A stretch of DNA of 64,000 bases from Bifidobacterium psychraerophilum (GCF_000741705.1 NZ_JGZI01000001.1:1-64000); one strand, 5' to 3'. Shown: positions 52,879 to 62,891, counted from the stretch's first letter. Translations and numbers: made by a program. The notes: a model not told the origin generated them from the letters alone.

Positions 52879-52894
52879 ATGTGAGCGCTCACAT
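52879..52894. promoter_or_regulatory. LacI-type operator upstream of araB
   Basis: A perfect 16-bp palindrome ATGTGAGCGCTCACAT with the central CG step typical of LacI-family operators. It lies at the predicted transcript start, suited to repression. Confidence 0.75.
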
Positions 52895-52970
52895 TTTGTG
52901 GATGGGCGCCAGGTGCAGCTCGCCCGCAGTGTTGCCGGGGAAGCTGATATTCTGCAAAGGAGCTGGAACA

Positions 52971-54602
52971 ATGGCAGGTATCCAGGACGCGTCCGAACAC
53001 GTCGCTGCAATCGCAGAGAAGATCAGGGCGGGGAAAACCTCCCTGGGCATCGAACTGGGCTCGACACGGATCAAAGCGGTGCTGATCGATGACAGGTACA
53101 CCACGATCGCGGCGGGCGATTACGGCTGGGAGAACCGGCTGGAGGATGGTCTGTGGACCTACCCACTGGAGGAGGTCTGGGAGGGTGTGCAGCATGCATA
53201 CGCTGCACTGGCGAATGATGTTGAGACGGCCTACGGCGAGAAACTGACCAGAATCGGATCCCTCGGATTTTCCGCGATGATGCACGGGTATCTGGCATTC
53301 GACAAGGATGGCCGTCTGCTGGTGCCCTTCAGGACGTGGCGCAATACCAACACCCACGAGGCGCACGAAAAACTGTCCGAGCTCTTCCAATACAACATAC
53401 CCGAGCGCTGGTCCATCGCGCATCTCTACCAGGCGATCATCGACCATGAGGAGCATGTGCCTCGAATCGCCTACATCACCACCCTGGCCGGATATGTGCA
53501 TTGGAAATTGACCGGACGCAAGGTCCTGGGGGTGGGTGACGCATCGGGGATGTTCCCGATAGACCCGGTCAGCAAAACCTTCGAGAGCGATATGCTCCGG
53601 CAATTCGCCGAGCTGCCGGAAGTGGCTGAACAAGCGTGGAGCATCGAGGATATTCTGCCGACGCCGCTGGTGGCGGGACAACATGCGGGTGAGCTGAGCG
53701 AGGAAGGCGCCGCACTGATCGACCCCTCGGGCTCATTGATGGCGGGTACCTTGTTGGCACCCCCTGAAGGTGATGCGGGGACCGGTATGGTGGCGACCAA
53801 TTCGGTCCGTGTCCGGACCGGAAACGTATCGGCGGGGACTTCGATCTTCGCCACGGTCGTGCTGGAGCACAAGCTGGCCGCCCTGCATCCCGAGATAGAC
53901 CTGGTGACCACACCGGCCGGAGACCTGGCGGGTATGAGTCACGCGAACAACTTCACTTCGGATCTGAACGCATGGGTACGCGTATTCAAGGACTTCGCCC
54001 AGGCCGCAGGGATTCAGCTCGACACGGGAGCCTTGTATACGACCTTGTTCAAGTCCGCGCTCGAAGGCGATGCGGATGCGGGCGGGCTGCTCAACTACTG
54101 CTTCTACTCGGGGGAGTTCCTGGCAGGACTTCCCGAAGGCAGGCCGGTGTTCGCCCGCGGACCCGAGGGCAGGATGACCTTGGCCAATTTCATGAGGGCG
54201 CAGCTGTTCTCGGCATTCTCCCCGGTGAAAATCGGCATGGATGTGATGGTCAAGGACGAGGGCGTGCAGGTTGATTCCCTGGTCGGGCACGGCGGTATCT
54301 TCACCACCCCTCAGGTCGCGCAGAAGATTCTTGCGGCCGCCTTCAACGCCCCGATCAAGGTGATGTCCACCGCCGCCGAGGGCGGGGCCTGGGGCATGGC
54401 CGTCCTGGCGGATTACCTGTGGCATCCTGAAACACCACTTGCCGATTACCTTGATGAACGCGTGTTCGCCGATGCGCAGTCGACAACCGAGCAGCCCGAT
54501 CCTGTGGATGTCGCCGGCTTCGAAAGCTTCTTCACACGCTTCATCGCGGGTCTGCCGATCGAAAAGGCTGCCATAGAGGCGATTCCTTTGGAAGAGGACT
54601 GA
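52971..54602 (+). CDS. araB: L-ribulokinase
   Basis: AraB phosphorylates L-ribulose in arabinose catabolism. The 543-residue FGGY kinase has TSLGIELGSTRIKAVLIDD at the N terminus, AGTLLAPPEGDAGTGMVATNS in the middle and VDSLVGHGGIFTTPQVAQKIL with the C-terminal ATP site. ATG 52971 has AAAGGAG nine bases upstream. Its product goes to AraD, encoded next. Confidence 0.9.
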   Translation: MAGIQDASEHVAAIAEKIRAGKTSLGIELGSTRIKAVLIDDRYTTIAAGDYGWENRLEDGLWTYPLEEVWEGVQHAYAALANDVETAYGEKLTRIGSLGFSAMMHGYLAFDKDGRLLVPFRTWRNTNTHEAHEKLSELFQYNIPERWSIAHLYQAIIDHEEHVPRIAYITTLAGYVHWKLTGRKVLGVGDASGMFPIDPVSKTFESDMLRQFAELPEVAEQAWSIEDILPTPLVAGQHAGELSEEGAALIDPSGSLMAGTLLAPPEGDAGTGMVATNSVRVRTGNVSAGTSIFATVVLEHKLAALHPEIDLVTTPAGDLAGMSHANNFTSDLNAWVRVFKDFAQAAGIQLDTGALYTTLFKSALEGDADAGGLLNYCFYSGEFLAGLPEGRPVFARGPEGRMTLANFMRAQLFSAFSPVKIGMDVMVKDEGVQVDSLVGHGGIFTTPQVAQKILAAAFNAPIKVMSTAAEGGAWGMAVLADYLWHPETPLADYLDERVFADAQSTTEQPDPVDVAGFESFFTRFIAGLPIEKAAIEAIPLEED

Positions 54603-54628
54603 AGGGGGACCGAGTCGTTGGGTGAGCC

Positions 54629-54652
54629 GGCCCCGGGTTGTCTGCCGGGGCC
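54629..54652 (+). terminator. Hairpin between araB and araD
   Basis: GGCCCCGG (54629-54636) pairs with CCGGGGCC (54645-54652). It has no T run and probably shapes mRNA stability or partial termination within the ara operon. Confidence 0.45.
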
Positions 54653-54721
54653 ATGAATCGGCACACAGCGGTTTTGAGAACACAGGCAATTGTTGGTACA
54701 CACGTAGAAAGGCTATCGATT

Positions 54722-55414
54722 ATGGTTTCGTTGGATGATTATTCAAGTGAGGTACGCGCCGAGGTCAAGCAGGTGCGTGAAGTGGTGGCAAGCTTGCACG
54801 AGCAGCTGCTGAAATGGAATCTGGTGGTGTGGACCGCCGGGAATGTCTCTCAGCGTCTGCGTTCGGCCGATTTGATGGTCATCAAGCCTTCCGGAGTGCG
54901 GTATGAATATCTCACCCCGGCCTCAATGGTGGTCACCGATCTCGAAGGCAATCTCGTTGATGGTGCCGAGGCGCCGTCATCGGACACCGCATCACATGCG
55001 TACATATACCGACATATGCCTGAAGTGTATGGCGTGGTGCACACGCATTCCACCTATGCGACGGCATGGGCCGCCACCGGCAAGAACATACCATGCGCAC
55101 TGACGATGATGGGTGACGAATTCGGCGGACCGGTCCCTGTGGGGCCATTCCGTCTGATCGGTTCCGAGGCCATAGGCGAGGGCGTGGTGGAGACCTTGAA
55201 ACGGTATCCCAAGTCGCCAGCGGTGCTGATGCAGAATCACGGGCCGTTCACCATCGGCAAGGATGCGGAGTCGGCGGTCAAGGCCGCAGCGATGACGGAG
55301 GAAGTGGCGCACACCGTCTGGGCGGCGCAGCAGCTGGGTGGTGTGATCGAAATCGATCAGAAGGATATCGACAGCCTCAATGACCGCTACCAGAACGTCT
55401 ACGGGCAGCACTGA
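54722..55414 (+). CDS. araD: L-ribulose-5-phosphate 4-epimerase
   Basis: AraD converts L-ribulose-5-phosphate to D-xylulose-5-phosphate, which enters the phosphoketolase pathway. The 230-residue class II aldolase-fold protein has WTAGNVSQRLRSADLMVIKPSG, the zinc-binding HTHSTYATAWAA and QNHGPFTIGKDAE. ATG 54722 has AAAGG upstream. Confidence 0.92.
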   Translation: MVSLDDYSSEVRAEVKQVREVVASLHEQLLKWNLVVWTAGNVSQRLRSADLMVIKPSGVRYEYLTPASMVVTDLEGNLVDGAEAPSSDTASHAYIYRHMPEVYGVVHTHSTYATAWAATGKNIPCALTMMGDEFGGPVPVGPFRLIGSEAIGEGVVETLKRYPKSPAVLMQNHGPFTIGKDAESAVKAAAMTEEVAHTVWAAQQLGGVIEIDQKDIDSLNDRYQNVYGQH

Positions 55415-55549
55415 GGAACAGTCGGGCAGGCTTGCAGAACGCCCGTGCCGGATCGGATCACCGAGGATCGGACGCCTGCCTGCACCGGGCGAATCAGCTG
55501 TCACAGCAATATCACAGGACATAACACAACGAGGAGTGTGGTGAGCACA

Positions 55550-57070
55550 ATGACTATGGAAAACCCCTTCGAAGGCAAGGAACTCTGGTTCGCCGTCGGT
55601 TCGCAGGATCTCTACGGCGAGGAAACACTGCGACAGGTGGCCCAGCAATCCGCCGATATCGCGGATACGCTGAACGCCTCCGGCAGCATTCCGGTGAAGC
55701 TGGTATTGAAACCGACATTGAAGGACTCGGAATCAATCAAGAACTTCATGATCGACGCGAATGCCGATCCCAAGGTGATCGGCATCGTGGCATGGATGCA
55801 TACCTTCAGCCCCGCGAAGATGTGGATCCGGGGTCTTGAGCAGTTGAAGAAGCCGTTGCTTCAGCTCAATACGCAGCACCATCTTGAGATCCCCTGGGAC
55901 ACGATGGACATGGACTTCATGAATCTGAACCAGGCGGCGCATGGTGACCGTGAGTTCGGATACATCGTGAGCCGACTGGGCATCGCGCGCAAAATCGTGG
56001 TCGGGCATTACACCGATCCCGATGTGGCCGAGCGCATCGGGGTGTGGGCACGCGCGGCCGCCGGCTGGGACGCGGCCAATAATCTCAAGGTCGTTCGCTG
56101 GGGCGACAACATGCGTAACGTCGCCGTCACCGAGGGTGACAAAACCGAGGCTGAGCGCGTGTTCGGCGTATCGGTCAACACATGGCCGGTGAATGAGCTG
56201 GTCGCCGCCGTGGACGCGGTCAGCGAGGAACAGGTCGATGACGTCATCGAAAGCTACAAGGAGCTGTATGACATCGCTCCCGAACTGCTCGGCGAACGCA
56301 AGGAATCATTGCGTGTCGCCGCCCGTGAGGATGCCGGAATGCGCAACTTCCTGGATGGGGTGGGCGCCAAAGCCTGCGTCGATTCCTTCGAGGATCTCGG
56401 TGCCCTGCGTCAGCTCCCGGGAGTGGGTGCGCAGCGCCTGATGGCCGACGGCTATGGTTTCTCCGCAGAAGGTGATTGGAAGACCTCCGTCCTGGTGCGT
56501 ATCGGGGCCGTGATGGGTTATGGATTGCCCGGTGGGGCCTCCCTGATGGAGGATTACTCCTATAATCTGGTTCCCGGCAAGGAGAAGATCCTTGGCGCCC
56601 ACATGCTGGAGGTATCCCCATCACTGGTCTACGGTGATGCCTCGAAGCCCCGGCTTGAAGTCCACCCACTCGGTATCGGAGGCAAGGAGGATCCTGTACG
56701 CCTGGTCTTTACTGCCACACCGAAGAAGGATGCTGTCGTGGTGGCGATGAGCGATTTCCGTGAGCGTTTCCGTCTGGTGATGAATGTGGTCGATGTGGTC
56801 GAGCCGGACCATGATCTGCCCAAACTCCCCACGGCCCGCGCCCTGTGGGAGCCACGTCCGAATCTCAAGGTCTCGGCCCAGTCATGGCTGCTGGCGGGTG
56901 CCGCGCACCACACCTGCATGACCACCTCGGTGGGTCGTGAGGCATGGGAGGACTTCGCGCGCATCGCCGGGGTCGAGTTGGCCACGATTGACGAGAACAC
57001 CACGGCGGCCGCTTTCGAAAAGGACCTTGAACTCTCGGAGATGTACCACCGCCTCAATAACCAGCACTGA
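55550..57070 (+). CDS. araA: L-arabinose isomerase
   Basis: AraA isomerises L-arabinose to L-ribulose, the first step of the pathway. The 506-residue protein begins [23 protein letters not shown] and has the conserved CWMHTF-like segment [51 protein letters not shown] and [11 protein letters not shown], with HHTCMTT near the end. ATG 55550 is 13 bases after GAGGAG; GTG 55541, four bases after it, is an alternative start. Confidence 0.92.
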   Translation: MTMENPFEGKELWFAVGSQDLYGEETLRQVAQQSADIADTLNASGSIPVKLVLKPTLKDSESIKNFMIDANADPKVIGIVAWMHTFSPAKMWIRGLEQLKKPLLQLNTQHHLEIPWDTMDMDFMNLNQAAHGDREFGYIVSRLGIARKIVVGHYTDPDVAERIGVWARAAAGWDAANNLKVVRWGDNMRNVAVTEGDKTEAERVFGVSVNTWPVNELVAAVDAVSEEQVDDVIESYKELYDIAPELLGERKESLRVAAREDAGMRNFLDGVGAKACVDSFEDLGALRQLPGVGAQRLMADGYGFSAEGDWKTSVLVRIGAVMGYGLPGGASLMEDYSYNLVPGKEKILGAHMLEVSPSLVYGDASKPRLEVHPLGIGGKEDPVRLVFTATPKKDAVVVAMSDFRERFRLVMNVVDVVEPDHDLPKLPTARALWEPRPNLKVSAQSWLLAGAAHHTCMTTSVGREAWEDFARIAGVELATIDENTTAAAFEKDLELSEMYHRLNNQH

Positions 57071-57124
57071 GCACCGGGAGCACGGCGGGCTCCGATCGTG
57101 CGGCAATCGGACCTCGGGCAGCCG

Positions 57125-57173
57125 GAACAGGAACAGGAACAGATGGTAAGCGCTATGCCGTCTGTTCCTGTTT
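57125..57173 (+). terminator. Probable ara operon terminator with GAACAG repeats
   Basis: Three tandem copies of GAACAG (57125-57142) form part of the left arm CAGGAACAGA (57134-57143), which pairs with TCTGTTCCTG (57161-57170), followed by TTT. Confidence 0.6.
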
Positions 57174-57337
57174 CGCGTATCACGGCCTATTCGGGTCGTG
57201 GCGGCACGGTGAACGCCGCATCGATCGATCGCCATGATCGCCACGATCGGCAAGACGGAATCGCACATTCCCATGCCACGCTGTGATGCCCCGAACCATT
57301 AGAGTGTTAAGGGAAGCAGTTGGTGAGAGGGGTAGGT

Positions 57338-58186
57338 ATGGATTCGGTGGCGAGTATCGCTCTGTCGGATGGGATGAACATCCCGCAGATCGGTTTGGGT
57401 GTGCTCCGCGTGCCCGACGGTGAAACAGCGTCCGTGGTCGAATCGGCGCTGCGCATCGGGTATCGGCATATCGACACCGCAGCCGGGTACGGCAACGAGG
57501 GCGGTGTGGGCGAAGGCCTTGAACACAGCGGATTCAGCGGGGGAGAGCGACGCGGATCCCTGTGGCTGACGACCAAACTCCGTGATTCCGAACAAGGCTT
57601 CGACAAGGCACTTCGGGCCTTCGACAGACAACTCTCCCTGCTGCGCACCGATTACGTGGATATGTATATGATCCACTGGCCAACACCTTTTGATTGGCGC
57701 TCGGATGAGGTCTGGCGCGCATTCGTGCGTCTGCGTGGCGAAGGCCGCGTGCGAAGCCTTGGAGTGTGCAACTTCCTTCCTGAGCATCTGGAACGCCTGC
57801 ACCGGCAGACCGGTGAATACCCCAGCGTCAACCAGATAGAGCTGCATCCGACCTGGCAGCAGCGTGAGGTCACTTCGTACTGCGCGGCACACCACATCGC
57901 GGTGGAAGCGTATTCCCCCATGGCGAGAGGCGCCGATCTGCAGGCCGGCGATGGCACCATTGAGCGCATCGCGCGGCGGCACGGCGTGAGCCCGGCTCAG
58001 GTGATACTGCGTTGGCATATAGAGAACGGCACCATCATCATTCCCAAATCCGTGCATCCCGATCGTCAGCGCGAGAATCTCGACCTTTTCGGGTTCAGCC
58101 TTGAAGCCGGTGAGCATGCCGAAATCGACGCACTAGATGGGCCTGACCGTGCGGGGCACGATCCGATGACCTTCTCCTACGCCTAG
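57338..58186 (+). CDS. Aldo/keto reductase (2,5-diketogluconate reductase type)
   Basis: A 282-residue AKR of the small-substrate group. Catalytic residues are in HIDTAAGYGNE (Asp, Tyr), LWLTTKL (Lys) and MYMIHWPTP (His); NADPH contacts are in TIIIPKSVHPDRQREN. The substrate is unknown; it follows the arabinose operon, so a sugar or sugar-derived carbonyl is possible. ATG 57338 is preferred over the upstream TTG/GTG. Confidence 0.88.
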   Translation: MDSVASIALSDGMNIPQIGLGVLRVPDGETASVVESALRIGYRHIDTAAGYGNEGGVGEGLEHSGFSGGERRGSLWLTTKLRDSEQGFDKALRAFDRQLSLLRTDYVDMYMIHWPTPFDWRSDEVWRAFVRLRGEGRVRSLGVCNFLPEHLERLHRQTGEYPSVNQIELHPTWQQREVTSYCAAHHIAVEAYSPMARGADLQAGDGTIERIARRHGVSPAQVILRWHIENGTIIIPKSVHPDRQRENLDLFGFSLEAGEHAEIDALDGPDRAGHDPMTFSYA

Positions 58187-58197
58187 GGCGGCTGGTT

Positions 58198-58950
58198 ATG
58201 GCGCGTCGCAGGAACAGCAGATACTCGCCCGCCGCTTTCCGGTCGAGTTCACCGACGGAGCGATTCCTCACACTGGTGGTGATCGCACTCATCGTCGGGG
58301 TCACGGTCGGTCTTTTCCTACCCGACTTCAACAAGGACACAGGAAGCGTCACCGGCGCATACACCGCCACCGGCGATGCCGCGCAGACTCTGCAGACGCT
58401 TCGTGTGCATAATGATGACTACAAGACCACCGGCTATGACAGGGCCCTTTTCGGATATCGCAGCACGGATGACGACGGTGACGGCTGCGACGTTCGCGAT
58501 GAGATCCTTGCCCGTGATCTCAAGGAGATCCGGTATTCGAGCAGCAAGAGCTGCCAGGTGCGTTCCGGTGTGCTGAACGACCCCTATACGGGCAAGACCA
58601 TCTATTTCCTGCGTGGTATGAAGACAAGCCGTGATGTGCAGATCGACCATGTGGTGGCTCTGGAGAACGCCTGGCGTTCGGGTGCGAACACCTGGGCGAG
58701 CAAGCAGCGTTACAGTTTCGGCAATGACCCATACAACCTGCTTGCGGTGGACGGTGACGCCAACTCGGATAAAGGCAGTTCATCTGCGGCATACTGGCTG
58801 CCGGAACAGCAGAGCTACCGCTGTTCATATGTGGCGAGGCAAATCGGTGTGAAAGCGAAATACTCCCTCAGTGTGACCACGGTGGAGAAGAAGGCGATGA
58901 TCGCGGTGCTTCATTCCTGCCCGGGGCAGGTGCTTCCCGCGGACCGATAG
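58198..58950 (+). CDS. Membrane-anchored HNH nuclease (DUF1524/GmrSD_C)
   Basis: A 250-residue protein with an N-terminal membrane helix (about residues 22-42) and a C-terminal HNH-type nuclease domain of the DUF1524 family. The core is VQIDHVVALENAWRSGANTW followed by FGNDPYNLLAVDGDANSDKG, giving the expected His, Asn and Asp/Asn residues. The two cysteines at 95 and 116 (GDGCDVRD, KSCQVRS) may form a disulfide. Its placement outside the membrane suggests cleavage of extracellular or incoming DNA, but this is inference. It starts 11 bases after the AKR. Confidence 0.86.
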   Translation: MARRRNSRYSPAAFRSSSPTERFLTLVVIALIVGVTVGLFLPDFNKDTGSVTGAYTATGDAAQTLQTLRVHNDDYKTTGYDRALFGYRSTDDDGDGCDVRDEILARDLKEIRYSSSKSCQVRSGVLNDPYTGKTIYFLRGMKTSRDVQIDHVVALENAWRSGANTWASKQRYSFGNDPYNLLAVDGDANSDKGSSSAAYWLPEQQSYRCSYVARQIGVKAKYSLSVTTVEKKAMIAVLHSCPGQVLPADR

Positions 58951-58959
58951 AGGATGCCT

Positions 58960-60507
58960 TCAGCGGGCCTGAATCGCCGGAGCATGGACGATATGCATAC
59001 GTCTGAGCGCCCGACGTGTCATCTCACGTCCGGAACCGGCCCCATCACCCTTGACCCCGAAATAGATGAGCAGAGCCATGGCCAGGCAGATGAACGAGGA
59101 GACGCGAAGAGCCCACTGCACGCCGAACACACTGGCAAGGACCTGCGCATGCGGCTCATTTCCCAGAGTGCCGGCGTGCATGGTGGTGAAGGTCTCCAAG
59201 AGGATCACCAGCACCGGCGCACCAACGGCACCGGCTATCTGCCGCACGGTGTTGGTCACCGCGGATCCAGCGGACAGATCCTTGGGTTCCAGGCAGTTCA
59301 ACGACCATGTGGTGATCGGCATCAGGACGAAGCCCATGCCGACCTGGCGCACGAACTGGCAGATGGAGACCCACCAGATCCAGGTGTCCATACTGACCAG
59401 ACTCATGCCGGCCGTGCCGAGCAAAAGCATCCAGCTTCCGGTGATGGCAACAGGGCGGGCACCGAAGCGGTCCAAGGCCCTTCCTCCGAAGAACTGTGCG
59501 ATGGCCATCCCGAAGGCTCCCGGCAGCATGATCAATCCGCTCATCGTCGCGGAGAAGCCACGGTCGGTCTGGATGTACAAGGGCATGATGACCATAATCG
59601 AGCTGAAGGCGAAGAAGGAGAGCGCCGCGCAGATCGTGCCGATGGTGAAGCGCCTGTTCTTGAGCACCGAGAGGTCCAGCAGCGGATTCTCCTTATGGAA
59701 CTGCCTGAATATGAACCATATGATTCCGAGCAGCCCCACCAGCATCGGCAACAGGGTCATCGGGCTGGTTATCGGGTAATTCTCGATGTTGGTGAATCCG
59801 AACATCAGTCCGCCGAAGCCGAATACCGAAAGACCGACCGAGAAGAAGTCCGTATTCGTCTGTTTGTCGGTTTCACTGAAGTTGCGCAGACCGAATACCG
59901 AAGCAAGCAGGCACAGGATACCCAGAACCGTGAGCAGCAGGAATATCGAGCGCCAGCCCGCGAAATCCGTCTGCCATCCACCCAAGGTCGGTCCGATGGC
60001 GGGCGCCACGCTCATGGCGATGCCTACTGTGCCCATCGCCACACCGCGTTTGGAAAGCGGGTAGATCGAGAAGACGGTGATCTGGAGCACCGGCCACATC
60101 ACGCCTGTGCCGACCGCCTCCAGGGTTCGTCCGGCCAGGACCAGAACGAAGGATTGGGACAGCCAGCTGATTATCGAGCCTATGGTGAAAACGGCCATTG
60201 AAGTGATGACGATCTGCCTGGTGGAGAAGCGTTTGGTGAAGAACGCCGTCAGCGGCACCATCACACCCATGACCAGTTGGAATACCGAGGTAAGCCATTG
60301 GCCGTTGGTGACCGAGATGTGGAAGTCGGAGATGATGGTGGGCAGTGCACTGGTCAGCTGCAGTTGCGTGAAATTCCCCACGAAGGTAATGATCGTGAGT
60401 ATCGCTATGGAAAGCAGCGCGGCGTGCGACAGCTTGCCATTGACCATTGCCTCATCGCGACTCAGTGCTTGTGATCTTCCCAACAAAGCGATGCCACCCA
60501 TCTTCAT
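58960..60507 (-). CDS. MFS multidrug-type exporter (DHA2 family)
   Basis: A 515-residue major facilitator with about fourteen hydrophobic helices, as in drug:H+ antiporters of the EmrB/QacA type. The antiporter motif C is visible in SVAPAIGPTLGGWQ near residue 150. SVFQLVMGVMVPL and GRTLEAVGTGVMWP are typical first-half segments, and a second repeat contains GFSATMSGLIMLPG. Substrates are unknown. ATG 60507 follows GAGGGAA; the frame continues upstream without similarity. Confidence 0.88.
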   Translation of the reverse strand: MKMGGIALLGRSQALSRDEAMVNGKLSHAALLSIAILTIITFVGNFTQLQLTSALPTIISDFHISVTNGQWLTSVFQLVMGVMVPLTAFFTKRFSTRQIVITSMAVFTIGSIISWLSQSFVLVLAGRTLEAVGTGVMWPVLQITVFSIYPLSKRGVAMGTVGIAMSVAPAIGPTLGGWQTDFAGWRSIFLLLTVLGILCLLASVFGLRNFSETDKQTNTDFFSVGLSVFGFGGLMFGFTNIENYPITSPMTLLPMLVGLLGIIWFIFRQFHKENPLLDLSVLKNRRFTIGTICAALSFFAFSSIMVIMPLYIQTDRGFSATMSGLIMLPGAFGMAIAQFFGGRALDRFGARPVAITGSWMLLLGTAGMSLVSMDTWIWWVSICQFVRQVGMGFVLMPITTWSLNCLEPKDLSAGSAVTNTVRQIAGAVGAPVLVILLETFTTMHAGTLGNEPHAQVLASVFGVQWALRVSSFICLAMALLIYFGVKGDGAGSGREMTRRALRRMHIVHAPAIQAR

Positions 60508-60826
60508 AATCGTTTCCCTCGCCCACAGTACCGTGCGCGCGGACGCCTCATCGAAGAGGTGCCGTGACGGTGCACCGTATTTGGACAACCGAAATATTCT
60601 ACTCCCTCCCGTCTTCGCTCACAGGCGATACCGTCATCCACGCCTATTCACGAGTGCCCGGCGCATCCCGGTATGTGCATACATGACAACAGGTGCCGCT
60701 TTGCACGGTCGCGTCCCTGAGCGCCGGAGGGCGGCACCGCGGGAAGCGGGGCTTTGTATGATTGTTGCGGACAGTCCCGCGCAACGGTATTCGGGGCGTA
60801 GCCGATCATTGAATGGAAGAGACGTC
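60508..60826. other. Divergent intergenic region MFS / sensor kinase
   Basis: 319 bp with no recognisable gene; it should hold the promoters of the exporter (leftward) and the kinase (rightward). I see no strong promoter pair or operator. Confidence 0.5.
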
Positions 60827-62137
60827 ATGCTGGTGAATCTGACGTGGTCGCAGATGGCGCTTCTCGGCGCCTTCGTGCTGGTGGTATTCGTGGTGGCCGG
60901 AAGGGCCTGGTACCTTGCGGGCATGCGGACAGAGCACAATCGCGTGGAGGCTTTGCATCTGAATCAGCATTCGATTTTCGATGATTCGGCTTCTGTCAGC
61001 GAAGTCGAACAAGGGCTGATCGAAGTGATGCCTGATGCGGTGATGATCGTCGATTCACATGCACAGGTCAAATACTGCAGCCCCGGAGCGGTGGCGTTGG
61101 GCATAGCCGATGGTGCCTCCGTCAGTTCTCCTGAGATCGTCGACATCCTCGCCCGAACCGTTTCCGATCACACCCTCCGAGAGAGGGAATTCGAAGTCCC
61201 GCTGCCCATGCACGCACGCGCTGCCGGAGCAGACTCCCCGTCATCGTCCGTCGCATCGGGAAAGGGCCTGCAAGCCGGGAAAGCCGCACCGGCGGACAAA
61301 CTCTTCCTGCGTGTGCGCACAGGGAAAATAGCCGAGGACCTGTATGCCGTGCTCATTCGTGATGTGAGCGAACAGCGTGCTTTTGAACAGATGCGCAGGG
61401 ATTTCGTCACCAATGTGTCCCATGAGTTGAAAACGCCCGCGGGGGCCATATCCCTGCTCGCCGAGACCGTGAATGACGCGGCGGACGATTCCGATGCGGT
61501 GAGGTATTTCAGTTCACGGATATCCAAGGAGTCCGCACGTCTGACCGAGCTGGTCGGCAGACTCATCGACCTGCAGAAAGCACAGGATGAGGAGCAGCAC
61601 CCGGACGACGTGACCACGGTCAATGTACCCGATCTGGTGCGAGAGGCCGCGGGCGAGAACCAGGTGCAGGCCGAGGCGAAGCATATCGAGCTCTACCTTT
61701 CGATTGATGGCAGGCAGATAGAACTCGGCAACACATGGCCGGAAGGTCTGACCTCCGAAAAGGCCATGGTGCTGCTCAACCGGGATGCTCTGAAAACCGC
61801 GGTGAAGAATCTGATCGAGAACGCCATCCGCTACTCCTCGGAACGTACCCGCGTGGTGATCGGCGTCGCCGTGGTGGATCAATCGGTCATCATCCGGGTG
61901 GTCGATCAGGGCATCGGCATCCCGCAGGCGTCACTGGGGCGCATCTTCGAGCGTTTCTATAGGGTCGATCCGGCGCGCTCGCGGGCGACGGGAGGGACAG
62001 GTCTGGGCCTGAGCATCGTCAAGCATTGCGTCGAGGAATGCGGCGGCACCATATCGGTATGGTCCCGTGAGTCGGAGGGCTCGACCTTCACGATAACGCT
62101 TCCCCTGCTGTCACAGGAGGATGGGGCCAGCCGCTGA
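60827..62137 (+). CDS. Phosphate-sensing histidine kinase (PhoR/SenX3-like)
   Basis: A 436-residue sensor kinase. One N-terminal membrane helix (about residues 9-28) is followed by a PAS-like region with VMPDAVMIVDSHAQV and an Ala/Ser/Gly-rich insert near residues 130-150. The H box is DFVTNVSHELKTPAGAIS; ATP-binding motifs are NLIENAIRYS, VDQGIGIP and GGTGLGLSIVKH. A kinase with a single helix and no large extracellular domain resembles SenX3/PhoR, which sense phosphate through PstSCAB-PhoU. Its partner is the response regulator gene at 62.2-62.9 kb, which is convergent here. ATG 60827 has GGAAGAG upstream. Confidence 0.86.
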   Translation: MLVNLTWSQMALLGAFVLVVFVVAGRAWYLAGMRTEHNRVEALHLNQHSIFDDSASVSEVEQGLIEVMPDAVMIVDSHAQVKYCSPGAVALGIADGASVSSPEIVDILARTVSDHTLREREFEVPLPMHARAAGADSPSSSVASGKGLQAGKAAPADKLFLRVRTGKIAEDLYAVLIRDVSEQRAFEQMRRDFVTNVSHELKTPAGAISLLAETVNDAADDSDAVRYFSSRISKESARLTELVGRLIDLQKAQDEEQHPDDVTTVNVPDLVREAAGENQVQAEAKHIELYLSIDGRQIELGNTWPEGLTSEKAMVLLNRDALKTAVKNLIENAIRYSSERTRVVIGVAVVDQSVIIRVVDQGIGIPQASLGRIFERFYRVDPARSRATGGTGLGLSIVKHCVEECGGTISVWSRESEGSTFTITLPLLSQEDGASR

Positions 62138-62180
62138 TTGCCGGAGCCGCGTTCCTTCGGATGGGCGACGCGGAATCGAC

Positions 62181-62891
62181 TTACTCCGCTGTGGGCTCGT
62201 CGATTTTGTACCCGAGTCCGCGAACGGTGGTCAGATACTGGGGGTGTGCGGTATCCTGCTCGATTTTCGAACGGACCCGTTTCACATGCACATCAAGGGT
62301 TTTGGTGTCGCCGACGTAGTCGGATCCCCAAATGCGGTCGATGAGCTGGTGACGGGTAAGCACCCGTCCTTTGTTCTGCATCAGATATTCCAGAAGCTCG
62401 AACTCCTTGAGCGGGAAGAAGACGGTCTCCCCGTCGACCATCACCGAGTGTTCGCCGACCATCATCGAGATCTTGCCGCAGACCAGCGGCATATCGTCGC
62501 CGGTGGTGGCAGCGCCATCCGCGTCCACGACCTTGTTCCTGCGCAGCACGGCCCGGACGCGCGCCAGAAGCTCCCTGAAGGAGTACGGCTTCGTCACATA
62601 GTCATCGGCGCCTATCTCCAGACCGACGACCTTGTCGATTTCGGTCCCTTTGGCGGTAAGCATGATGATGGGAACGCGCGACTGCTCCCTGATCCGTCTG
62701 CATAGCGCGGTTCCGTCGATGCCGGGCAGCATCAGATCGAGCAGCACCAGATCCACACCACCTTTGGTGAAGATGTCAAGGCCCTCCTCGCCCGTTGCCG
62801 CGGCGGAGACCTCGTAGCCTTCGCGATTGAGCTGATACACCAAAGGTTCCCTATATGATTCCTCATCTTCGACAATAAGAATGCGAGTCAT
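62181..62891 (-). CDS. Response regulator (RegX3/PhoP-like)
   Basis: A 236-residue OmpR-family regulator. The receiver domain has the phosphoacceptor aspartate in VDLVLLDLMLPGIDG and the K of YVTKPYS; the DNA-binding winged helix follows (FPLKEFELLEYLMQNKG, DVHVKRVRSKIEQ). Similarity is strongest to RegX3/PhoP-type phosphate regulators. It is convergent with the kinase gene and divergent from pstS, the likely target. AGAAGGA lies before the ATG. Confidence 0.9.
   Translation of the reverse strand: MTRILIVEDEESYREPLVYQLNREGYEVSAAATGEEGLDIFTKGGVDLVLLDLMLPGIDGTALCRRIREQSRVPIIMLTAKGTEIDKVVGLEIGADDYVTKPYSFRELLARVRAVLRRNKVVDADGAATTGDDMPLVCGKISMMVGEHSVMVDGETVFFPLKEFELLEYLMQNKGRVLTRHQLIDRIWGSDYVGDTKTLDVHVKRVRSKIEQDTAHPQYLTTVRGLGYKIDEPTAE

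Noticed and set aside
58954-60201. Plus-strand frame of 415 codons opposite the MFS gene
   Set aside because: The MFS product is a clear fourteen-helix protein; the opposite frame is His/Gln/Arg-rich with no membrane or domain features.
60077-60826. 250-codon N-terminal extension of the sensor kinase
   Set aside because: The extension is antisense to the MFS gene; the ATG at 60827 with a preceding GGAAGAG gives a standard SenX3-like start.
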